Of a stretch of DNA of 64,000 nt, positions 26,606 to 36,199 are shown piece by piece. The notes beneath the pieces are model-generated. The model was not told the origin of the DNA and made no database searches. It was given only the letters and a program-made list of their open reading frames with translations. The position numbers and the translations under genes were made by a program. Location: positions 599,254 through 663,253 of the forward strand of contig VZRN01000659.1 of the NCBI GenBank assembly GCA_013397935.1, given 5' to 3'. This stretch comes from Dasyornis broadbenti. Lineage: Eukaryota; Chordata; Aves; Passeriformes; Dasyornithidae. Position 1 is the stretch's first letter; the number at the start of each line of letters is the position of its first letter.

Positions 26606-27127
26606 NNNNNNNNNNNNNNNNNNNNNNNNNNNNNNNNNNNNNNNNNNNNNNNNNNNNNNNNNNNNNNNNNNNNNNNNNNNNNNNNNNNNNNNNNNNNNNN
26701 NNNNNNNNNNNNNNNNNNNNNNNNNNNNNNNNNNNNNNNNNNNNNNNNNNNNNNNNNNNNNNNNNNNNNNNNNNNNNNNNNNNNNNNNNNNNNNNNNNNN
26801 NNNNNNNNNNNNNNNNNNNNNNNNNNNNNNNNNNNNNNNNNNNNNNNNNNNNNNNNNNNNNNNNNNNNNNNNNNNNNNNNNNNNNNNNNNNNNNNNNNNN
26901 NNNNNNNNNNNNNNNNNNNNNNNNNNNNNNNNNNNNNNNNNNNNNNNNNNNNNNNNNNNNNNNNNNNNNNNNNNNNNNNNNNNNNNNNNNNNNNNNNNNN
27001 NNNNNNNNNNNNNNNNNNNNNNNNNNNNNNNNNNNNNNNNNNNNNNNNNNNNNNNNNNNNNNNNNNNNNNNNNNNNNNNNNNNNNNNNNNNNNNNNNNNN
27101 NNNNNNNNNNNNNNNNNNNNNNNNNNN
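26606..27127. other. Assembly gap (522 N)
   Basis: The N run sits inside the CpG island, bounded by very C/G-rich sequence on both sides. GC-rich promoter cores are commonly missing from bird assemblies because they amplify and sequence poorly. A first exon or start codon may be hidden here. The true gap size is unknown. Confidence 0.99.
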
Positions 27128-27439
27128 ACCCACCCCAACCCGGCCCCGCCGTCGCTGCCGGCCCCGCCGAGCGCTCCGCTGCTCCCGGCCCCTCCGGGAC
27201 CCCCGAGCGGGCAGCGAGGCCAGGGCGAGCGCTAACTCCGTGGCCCTGCTCCAGTGCCGGCCCGGACCAGCTGCCGGGAACAGCCTTCGGCGTCATGGCG
27301 AGAGAGAGGGAGGGAGGGATATGCAAGTCCTCGTTCCCACACAGCCATAGAGAGAGGGCACTAGCGATGCCCGAGGTTGAAAGCCATTCATTAGGGAGGA
27401 AAAGAAGTCGCGTATTAAATAAATAAACCCGTTTGGGCG

Positions 27440-27850
27440 CTGGGAGCAGGCCAGTCTGTCTCCTGGCTCCATTTGATCAGCGGCAAAGCTGGCTCTACCT
27501 GATTGCACGGGGAGAGCGGGGAATTCTGATTTCAGACTTGTATGATTACACATTAAATAGCAAGAAATAGGACCTGTGCCAGTGTTCAGTGCCAAACTTT
27601 GGGTCTTGTAAAGTCAGTAATTGAAATACTCCTTCCGTAAAGGGCTGGGAAAAGCAGAGCACAAAGTTCAGTGGAGGTCTGTAGTTTACATTATTTCAAA
27701 AACTAAAAAATCAAATTACATGTGATGCAGTCACAATCCCCCTAAAGAGGCTTGGAACATCCCTGTGTAGAACAGCCCAGGCACATCACAGTCCAGCATG
27801 TCTGGGAAGCACAACCAAATGACCAAATGCCCTTTCTCAAACCTGCAGAA
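27440..27850. other. Island shoulder with no recognisable feature
   Basis: This is mostly unremarkable sequence between the CpG island and the long A-rich tract. Frames are short and no transposon signature is visible. Confidence 0.5.
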
Positions 27851-27852
27851 CC

Positions 27853-27904
27853 AAAAAAAAAAAAAAAAAAAAAAAAAAAAACAAAAAAAAAAAAAAAAAA
27901 AAAA

Positions 27905-27946
<42 letters not shown>

Positions 27947-28003
27947 AAAAAAACAAACCCCCAAAAAACCAAACCAAAAAAACCCAACCAAAAAACAAAA
28001 AAC
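27853..28003 (+). repeat. Long A-rich tract with scattered C
   Basis: Runs of 29, 22, 40 and 7 A are separated by single C bases, followed by AACCC/AAACC-type A/C-rich sequence. The lysine-rich and phenylalanine-rich frames across it are artefacts of the repeat. Homopolymers of this length are prone to length error. There is no recognisable retrotransposon body upstream, so this is not clearly the tail of an insertion. Confidence 0.93.
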
Positions 28004-28031
28004 CCCTTTCTCTTTCTAACTCTAATTGCAG

Positions 28032-28044
28032 GAGCATGAGAAAG
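28032..28044 (+). other. Candidate splice acceptor with nearby donors (possible exon start)
   Basis: A long pyrimidine tract with a branch-point-like CTAAC (28016-28020) leads into TTGCAG, followed after 13 bases by AAAG/GTAAGC. A second donor, ACAG/GTATGG, lies at 28373 and would give an exon of about 340 bases. The signal pair matches vertebrate splice consensus on the + strand just downstream of the CpG island. A 13-base exon is unlikely, so if real the later donor is more plausible. Only consensus matching supports this. Confidence 0.2.
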
Positions 28045-28379
28045 GTAAGCACACGAAGGACAATCTATACGTATATTAAGAAGCTAATAATAAAGGACAG
28101 CAAGAAATCAGAAGGCAAATCAGTCACACGCAGTATGAACCCTGTACCAAATATATTGTGCATGAGAGCCCAATGAATACAGTTGAGCAGACAATCATTG
28201 TTTGAATCATGGAAAGTACAACACATCATAAATACCCTTTATTACAAAAAAAAAAAAGAAAAAGGTGAGATATTGAAATATAGAAGGGCAAATGAGAAGT
28301 TGGGAAGGAGCTACAATAGCAGAGGAAGTCAGCTTGTAGGGAAGCCTGAGGCATCTGAGTTTTCCCACACAGGTATGGG

Positions 28380-31300
28380 CCTAACTGAAGGAAACTGCCA
28401 AGCTCACAGCCAAAAAAGGAAGCAGTGAGTTATCTTAAGGATCTGCCTGACTTACTGCATCTCCCTTGTCTGCTTAACCAAGTGACATATGTAATTTGAT
28501 AAAAATACTTTTATAGCACAGGACTCTAAAGAGATTTTATAAAGTACAGGCTTCCATTTACCAACATCCATGCTGTAATTCCTTCTTCCTCACTGTAATA
28601 TGCCCAATGTCCTCTGTAACCTCATTATACCCATTCCACCATATGTTGCCTCTTCTTCCATAATGCTTCCAGCTCACTGCAACATTTCAGCTCCCCTGCC
28701 AACTGGTCCTTTGCAATCCCCATGATACCTTCAATGCTGTCTACCCTAATAATCTGTAACATTTTCTGCACCATAACCCAAATTTCACCTGCCATAATAC
28801 TTCTTATTCCCCTATTTTTGTCTCACCTTCCAGCTGGACAAGAGACAACACAAGCAGCAGTCTGAAGAGAAACTACAAGAATGCTGATCAGAGAGCTCAC
28901 ATTTTAAGATGGACATCATCTCAGACTGGCTAACCTGATGCTGCCTCTCAGATGCTGGATGTGACAAATGAACAGTTTTGGGGTATATATGTCTGTTTTA
29001 ACACTCTGCACATGCTCAGATAGAAAAAGGAATATACAAAGTCTGTTGCTTTTGCTCCTTCACCGCACATGCACACACCTTGAACATGTTGGTTTAAAAT
29101 AAATATAAGCCCACTGGGCCATCTCACTAAAGAAAAATGGCAAGCAGCTCTTAGACACAAAGCTGTACGCAGGCACAAACAAAGAATTACAGCTATAAGC
29201 AAGTGGATAATGTTCAGCTATAAGTAAAGGTAAATGTATCCTTATAAATCTTCCTCAACAGCACCAGGGATAAACCTGCTTCCATGCTCTGAATATTGGG
29301 GACATCTCAGATAAAATATTTTACTTCTATGTTTGCCTTTGCTACATAAGAACTTCAGCTGGCCTCTTTTCCCTGTTGGAAGCTTTTTTTATCTGCAGAA
29401 ATTTGACCCTAAAATAGTCATTTAAAAAAAAAAAATCAATTTTTCAATTCTCTTCCTAGCATTTGCTGCTGCAAGAGTTGTTCTCAGCAGATACTGAACA
29501 GACTATCCTTCCCAATTTGCCATTGTGTTCTTTTCAGACAGTCATGGCACTTCTAACTATATCCTTTATATCCAGGAAATGAAAGAATACATCTACCTGT
29601 AACCCAGTCATTACATGTTCACAAAAATCAAGCTATACATAAATTCCCCACCCCTTTATGTGCACCTAAATTTGCATTCAAAGCCCATCACGTTAAATCT
29701 AATGTCATTCGACCAAGCATAATTTCACTTTGTAATCTAAACTGATGGTTTTCTCCCACACCCTAACCTCAGGTGTTGCTTCCAACCTCTCCCTGTGCTA
29801 ACACTGGTGCTCCAAAGGGTGTGTGGTGTAACACATTCGTTGAGTAAAAAAAAAAAAAAATACACTGTCATGATTCCCATTTGTATATTATAAAAGGGGC
29901 CCATAAGGCATGACACTTGGAAGTTCTTTACCCAGGATTGTAAACAACCTGATCAGAAAGCATCCCAGTCAAAAGGTGTGGTTAGGGCACAGTGGCATGC
30001 TGGGCAGCTTTAGGAATGCATACCTGCCCATGGCTACACTTCCAGGATGTTTTTCAGGATGGCCTAGCTTTGCCAAGAGCATGGATACGTCCAGGAAAGC
30101 TGTGGCAAAATTTAACCATAAACCCATCCTTTCCTTTAAAATGTAGTCAAGCATGACCAGCTTCCACACCTAAGCATAACAGAAACTACCAAGATGCCTA
30201 CAGAATCAATTAGCAACAATTGGAACAGACCAACAATTAAAAACATCAAAACACAACCAAAAAAAAGTAATTAAAAAAATAACTTATATCAATAGGGAAA
30301 AAAATCTGGCACCTTCTTAGACTTTTCACCATGGAATAAATTAAGATTCCTCATATGAAAATCTACAAATGGTTGCTTACAGCTCTCTGTGCTGTCCAGC
30401 TACACTTCTGGTTTCCCACCAGATCTTTTCTGCTGAAGCTCTTTGTCAGTGCTTTTGTGTATCAGTGTGTTAGTTTATTTTGTCGGATCTTGTTTTCTTG
30501 ACATACAGCTGAAAGCTTATTGCTTCCTCTGTAACAAACATGTCTCCAAATGCTATACAGTCCAACGATGTTAATGCAAGCACAGTTTCAAAATTCACAT
30601 GAATATGTATTTTTAAAGATGTTAAAGTATGAAAAAACAGCCAAAGAATGTGTGTTGCTTTTTCAATTTCTCCATTGCTGAAATGAAACCTCTGCAGCAG
30701 TATCACATATGTATGTGCATACTACAGATAACATGTGCAGGCAACATGAGGTTTGCAGCTGCTAGCAGTCTGATCAAAAAATCCAGGCAAAGTGAAATAC
30801 TGCTTTTTAAGATGTGGATGAGTCTGTTAGTGACAATGTCTTTCCCAACTTTCTGCATCCAAGCCATATGGGTTTATATTATCAGCTCTTCAGAGGATTC
30901 TTGGATCTAAATTAGACTACAAAGAAGGTCATTTTCTGTGACTCATTTGTGCCAAGCAAGGAAATCATTTCCTCTCTTGATCTACATGATAGCTTTCTCT
31001 TGGGAGGAAACAGACTATAGGAAGCTCTCTAATCTCCTTTTGCATTATGCAAGAAACTAACAAAATATGAACCTTCTATCCCCAGGGTAGCACAAAGCTG
31101 CTACCTATATGTATGTGAAGGAACAATATATTTAAGACAAATCTAAGGAAATATCACTGTTATAAAAAGCAAGACTATGATCTGATGACTGAGCAAGATA
31201 TTGTAGTTGAATTCTGGGAAGACATAGACAGTTTTAACTAATAATATCTGTATCAGGCCTAAAGGCAGCTACTATCCATATCGAAATGCTGCATGATATG

Positions 31301-33410
31301 ACTACTACGCTGACATGGGTGACCCAATAAACATTTATCCCTGGTAAAGTGAGTGGAGAAGTAAAGATATCTTTGTTAGTGCCTCTGCATCCCATTCCCT
31401 GTCAGAGTGATAAATTCAGACCTTGCAGTGATACTTCTCACAGTAAGACAGCAAAAGTAGCCAGGTATTTTTGCTCCTAGAACCAACCAACTGATCAGGA
31501 AAAGGCTGCAGTCCTTCCTCCAGTCTCCAGGCAGAGTGAGATATGGCAGAAATAAACTATGCAAGTAGGAAATTAAGATTGAGTCTGTGATTACCTATGT
31601 CTCCCAAGGCTAACAGTTTGTATCTGATGTAGCTACAGAGGAATGAAGAAACAGTAGTGAAATTGCTTGTATGATTAATCTGGCAGAAAAACACTCTGGC
31701 CATTACATTAAACAAAAGAAGAAAAAAAAAGAGAATGATGACAAGAAGAAACCTTTAATTAGCAAAATGTCAGCAACAGTGACATGAAAGCACAGATTTC
31801 ACAATAATACAGAAGTGACAAAGTTTAATTGAAGGAGAAACATGGGGAAGAGCAGATACTACTGAGGCAGCTGTTACTGAACTCTTTGTATGTACCAGTA
31901 TATATGCATGTATGGTACACTCACACACTGGATAAAAATAGATTTATGCATCAGAATCAGGAAAACTGGGGATTGCACTGCAGTTGCTATGCTTATAGAA
32001 AGCAAAGATCTCCCCTGTGACCCTTCAGTACAGGAAGTAAAGCAAGTCTACCTGTTTTTCTTACTATTTGCCTTTTCAAAAAATTCCACATTTTTGCTGC
32101 TTATTACTGGAACACTGGGCCAGGAAGAGGCCAGAAGGGGGAAAAGAAAAATTACTTTAATTACAGGAAAAAGGGGCCAGTGAGAACTAATTGTTACAAT
32201 AGCCAGGACAATATAACTAATTTTCATGGTATATGTTTTTAAAAATCCTTTTCTTGTTCATCACTTCTAAAAATCTGTCAGTCTAGCTTCCTCCTAAAAT
32301 ATATATATATATGTTAAAATCCAAGTCATTTCGGCAGCAAGCACAGAATGTTCAGGACTCCAGTGAAGTTTACCACCATGAAATACCTTCTGGTTAAATT
32401 GCAAAAGCATTGTGTTCTGGGCCATATCTGCTTTACTTTAGCCTACAAACTTTGCTTTCCTATTAAGGAACAAATCCTTTTTTCCATCCATAAAAGATTA
32501 TAATGTAATAAAACTGCATTAAGATCTTACAGAAAAACAAAACTGAAACCAAAACAAAACACTAAAACCCCCAGTAATTATGTACAAGAATGAAATATGG
32601 TGAATTTTACTGCAATTTAATAAGTATGCATCTATTCTCATACCTTCCACACTAACCTTCTGTGAAACTGCTAAGTGAAAACAGCAAATAATATTGAGAA
32701 AGAAAAACTGAACAGCAATGGGACTTTCTACTGTTTTAATAAAAGTGGGTACTTCTGTTTACAATAAATATATGGTTATGCAAACAGGCATATAAACAAC
32801 CATATTTCATGAGTCATTGCATATTGGCAGCCATAATTATAATTTTCATATCTCTTTTGCTTTTATGTCATCAGCTCATCTGCAGTCTTCTCTCTTCTTT
32901 ATGAGAATTAATTTGACAAAATAGGACTCCATCCTTACTCTCCAGCTCCAAGGCAAAGCTTCCACTCCCCTCAGTTTGGCAGCACCAGTAGTATCTCTTC
33001 TGAGGGGCCTGCAAGGAGAGCTTCTACCCCATGTTCTCTCACTTATCCACTCCAGGGGATTGTATAGCCACCCAGAGGAAAGCCATTGGGATTAAACTAC
33101 CAACATCCACCCCAAAACACACATAAACCAAACACTTCCCTGCCTCCAAGATGTGTTCCTGTTTTGTGCTATAAGCAAGACCTGTAAGAGAGATGCTATG
33201 AAATTTACATTGACTTTGTGAAGCTTTGCATAATTCACCCACAACCAGCGGCACACAGCTATCCCACGTGCTGCTGTAAACCTTGAACAGACTTTTCCAT
33301 GTAGTCACGCGTTTAGTATGGGTCAGGTCCTGTGGTCTTCCATTTGCTCAAATACCCCATTGAAGCCAAAGCTGGAAGGTCAACTTGCAAATGCCACCCT
33401 CTCTTTGTGT
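28380..33410. other. AT-rich single-copy DNA without recognisable genes
   Basis: No long frames, transposon termini or RNA genes are visible. The A+C bias seen left of the island is not obvious here, and several stretches are pyrimidine-rich on the + strand (for example 28560-28830). An (AT)n tract at 32299-32312 is the only clear simple repeat apart from short poly-A runs. Confidence 0.55.
32299..32312 (+). repeat. Short (AT)n microsatellite
   Basis: Seven AT units follow an AAA run. It is short and probably of low variability. Confidence 0.75.
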
Positions 33411-33417
33411 GGTGAAT

Positions 33418-33502
33418 AGCTCCCATTGAACACACTGGGATTACTCATGTGTGTGAGTGACTACTGACAAGAGCAAAAGGAGCAAAATCTGGTCCTCATT
33501 AG
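33418..33502 (+). repeat. Ancient amniote interspersed repeat fragment
   Basis: The phrases CTCCCATTGAACACACTGGG, ATTACTCATGTGTGTGAG and GCAAAATCTGGTCCT occur in order. They match the widely scattered 'CCATTGACTTCAATGGG ... ACTCATGTGAGTAA ... GGATCTGGCCC' wording that I know from bird, crocodile and turtle genomes. The copy is degenerate. I cannot name the family with certainty, and the identification is from memory of the consensus phrase rather than from an alignment. Confidence 0.4.
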
Positions 33503-34715
33503 GGACTGCTAATCTGAAAAAAATCCTTCTTCAGTCAGTAGTAGCACTCAGGCAGAGCAATTCTGACAGTGAGAAGCTAGGTAGGAAAGGCAATATAACA
33601 CCATTTGTCACTATATTTTAACACATAATTCTTTAAAGCATCAGTTAATTATCCAAGCATGACTACATGGAGGAGCTCTAACCCACCACAGTTGATGAGC
33701 AAAGATAATCTTGTACCATGAAACACAATTAGCCAGATGGATATTTGGAGGTTTTTGGAATAGAAGCAATTTCTCTGATCTGGGAAATTAAAAAAATCAA
33801 GGCTGAATTTAAAAATAAAAATCATACCATACTTGATACCCAAGTATTTAATTACATATTATCATGATAACTACTAATGGGTTCCACTTATGCAATCTTA
33901 TTTTATTGCTTTTGGAAACTCATTTATAGCCACTACATAATGTGTAGATTTAAGTCAGTATCTGAATAAACAGCCTGGAAAACACATCATTTGTACCCAG
34001 ATTGGGTTATTAGCATGATTATCATCTGCCACCTGCTGGAAATAGCTGTGATAATGCAACTAAGTTCCACAGATGGAAGGTCTGGTCACTCATGGAACAA
34101 GTGGAAATGTCAGAGAGAAAAATATGCTTCTTGTACTGAGCATCTTATTCCTCTTGCACCCACTGGGAAAGTTTGATTTGCCAAAGGGGGTTGTTTGCAA
34201 GCATCCACAGAGAAGCCATAACATGACTTTGTTTAAATAAACAGAAATTTAATTTCCTACTGAGAATAATGTTATCTGCCTGTGTCTGACCAGAAGGCAA
34301 GATATATAATCTGAAACTAATGCACACAGTTAATCTCATGTCAGGCTGGCATAGCTGTCTTGCCACTCTGCTGGAAATGCTGTGATTGCAGGTCTCCCTG
34401 CACCAACCCCACAAAGGATTTCTTCCTCTATTCAATATAGTCTAGCATTGTCTTTGAGCCTCATTCAAAGAGATTGACCATTCTGGCTTTACGGTGGCCC
34501 ATAAAACCCTCAAGGACAACAAAACCTGTCCATTCAAGACATCTGCTCTCACTCAAAAAAAGAAAGGAGAATGTTTGTATGTGGTATTCCTCAGAGCCAG
34601 AACCTAGTAACTTGCTTCTTCTGTGCCAGCAAACCCGAGTGAGTAATCCAAGTAAGCCAGAGGGTAAATCCAAAGGCATCATTGCAAGACTGGCCTTCCT
34701 CTCTCCCCTGTGCAG

Positions 34716-34744
34716 AACAGGCTGAACAGTAGCAGGACACACAG
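34716..34744 (+). other. Candidate 29-base exon (strong acceptor and donor)
   Basis: An excellent acceptor (CCTTCCTCTCTCCCCTGTGCAG, ending at 34715) is followed after 29 bases by ACACAG/GTAAGA, a near-consensus donor. Micro-exons of this size exist in vertebrates, but with no reading frame, conservation or transcript evidence the pairing may be chance. It is on the same strand as the candidate exon at 35501. Confidence 0.22.
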
Positions 34745-35309
34745 GTAAGACTAGCAGTTCTTGTCAGGGGGCTGGGTTATTGTGTCGCACTGACTGATGA
34801 CAGGACGCATTGTATTGGTGTAATTTTGCAATTGGCAGGTCTCTCCAAGCCCATGTGGAGAATGAAATTCAGACCTTGTTTTTTAACCAAAATCAAACCG
34901 AGGCCCTTAAGCAACCAATTTTAATGTGCCCAACAGGTTTAGAACAGCAGCCCAGAGTTAGTGTTTAGATAGTGCTTGCATTCAGTGCCTTTCTCTGCAT
35001 ACCTCTCAATTATTTCTGAGGTCAAAAAGGGAGGATAAAAAATGGAGAATAAAAAACAAAGAAGAAGAATAAAAAATGAAATTAGTTTTGAATATTATCC
35101 ATGTCTGTGCGATGGATGGAGTGGAGAAAGAAACAAGAATACACATCCTAGGACCTAATAAAATTCTAATTAATTCCTCGTTTTCTTCACTAACTTGTTT
35201 TAGCCATTATAAAGCAATCAGCTGTTTATAGCAGTAAGAATGAATATCAGCCCTGAAAGCACTATAAAAAATCTAAAGCATTGAGCTGCACATTAGCAAG
35301 AATTAACAC

Positions 35310-36190
35310 GGGCATGTACTACCACATACCACCTGTGGAGCGAAAGAGCCGGGCCTGCAGGAGCACCATGTCCCACTGCAGTGTACAGCATTCCCTCCAG
35401 GAACACTGGCCATAGCCCATGCACCCAGAACAATGTTTCTGTGGGCATTTGCTTTCAATCGAAAGCCTTTGTTGCTTCACCGTGCTTTTTCTGTTCTTAG
35501 GAGGTCGCTGTGCTTCAGGCCCCCAGAGTTTCCTCCTCTGTAGTGCTCTCAGGAGGTTGCCACTTCTCTTACAGTGACATGGTCCTTGCCTGCCCTGGTA
35601 AGTGGCCCTCATTCCAGCCACAAATTTACCTATGCCTCGTACAGACAAGTTGGCTGAGATTTATTCCTGTAAAGCTTGGGAAGGGTCTGATAAAAAGAAA
35701 ATACCCAGAAGTAAAAAACCTGCCAGGCAAAGAATCAGCAACACCCTCCAGCCTGCACGCACAGAAATCTGACACCTTCGCTGCAGCCATTGCTGCAGTG
35801 ATGTTTGTACCCAGGGGGGCACATGGCTGAACACAGACCCTCACCTGGGAGCATATGGGGCTGCGGGGACAATTCACCCAGCCCTCTGTCCCGGGACATG
35901 CTGGCCTCTAGCTACGGACCAGCTGTTCAGCAAGAGCCTGCCCCACCCGGGTGCCTTCTCTGGGGGCAACACCAGGACAGCGAGGTGATTATCAGAAAGT
36001 GCTCCCCTCCTCAGGTAAAGGTGGGGAACAGGGCCCTGGCCTTATCTCTGTGTAAGTACTCTATAACATCCATACAGCGAGATCAGCCTTCCCCAAAAGC
36101 TAAGGACTGCTGCACAAACAAACAGACCTTAGTGCAGGAGCTCAGCCAGTCGTTTAACAGTCCTGTCCTCTCCCTGTGTCCTCCCCCCAT
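35310..36190. other. GC-richer patch with exon-like signals
   Basis: This block is noticeably richer in G+C than its neighbours, with several CpG sites and long C runs. It contains consensus-like + strand donors at 35598 (CTG/GTAAGT), 36015 (CAG/GTAAAG) and 36052 (GTAAGT), and several CAG acceptor-like sites. No transposon family is recognised and no known protein is encoded. It could be a non-coding RNA exon cluster, a regulatory element or an unrecognised old repeat. Confidence 0.35.
35501..35597 (+). other. Candidate 97-base exon
   Basis: The acceptor CGTGCTTTTTCTGTTCTTAG ends at 35500, and the donor CCTG/GTAAGT begins at 35598. Frame 1 of the 97 bases is open, and the other two frames contain stops. 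A second acceptor-like site (CTTCTCTTACAG) ends at 35574 inside it. The 97-base size is typical of vertebrate internal exons. The open frame matches no family I recognise. The case rests only on splice consensus and size. Confidence 0.28.
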
Positions 36191-36199
36191 GTTAAAACC

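Larger units (their letters stand above)
25915..27430. promoter_or_regulatory. CpG island promoter region, interrupted by gaps
   Basis: CpG is dense on both sides of the large gap. About a dozen CpG sites fall in 25925-26085, more in 26170-26345 and 26495-26605, and the density continues in 27140-27295, fading by about 27430. In vertebrates such an island nearly always covers a promoter and often a first exon. The most GC-rich core seems to be inside the missing 522 bases. A TATA-like tattaaataaataaa lies at 27412-27426. The left-side base skew hints at leftward transcription, but a bidirectional promoter is possible. No protein could be recognised in the sequenced parts. Confidence 0.8.

Noticed and set aside
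26042..27350. Very long open frames on both strands across the CpG island
   Set aside because: They are open only because 522 N contain no stop codons. The real sequence on each side shows no recognisable protein.
27731..28052. Lysine-rich and phenylalanine-rich open frames
   Set aside because: These are translations of the A-rich tract in different frames and strands, not proteins.
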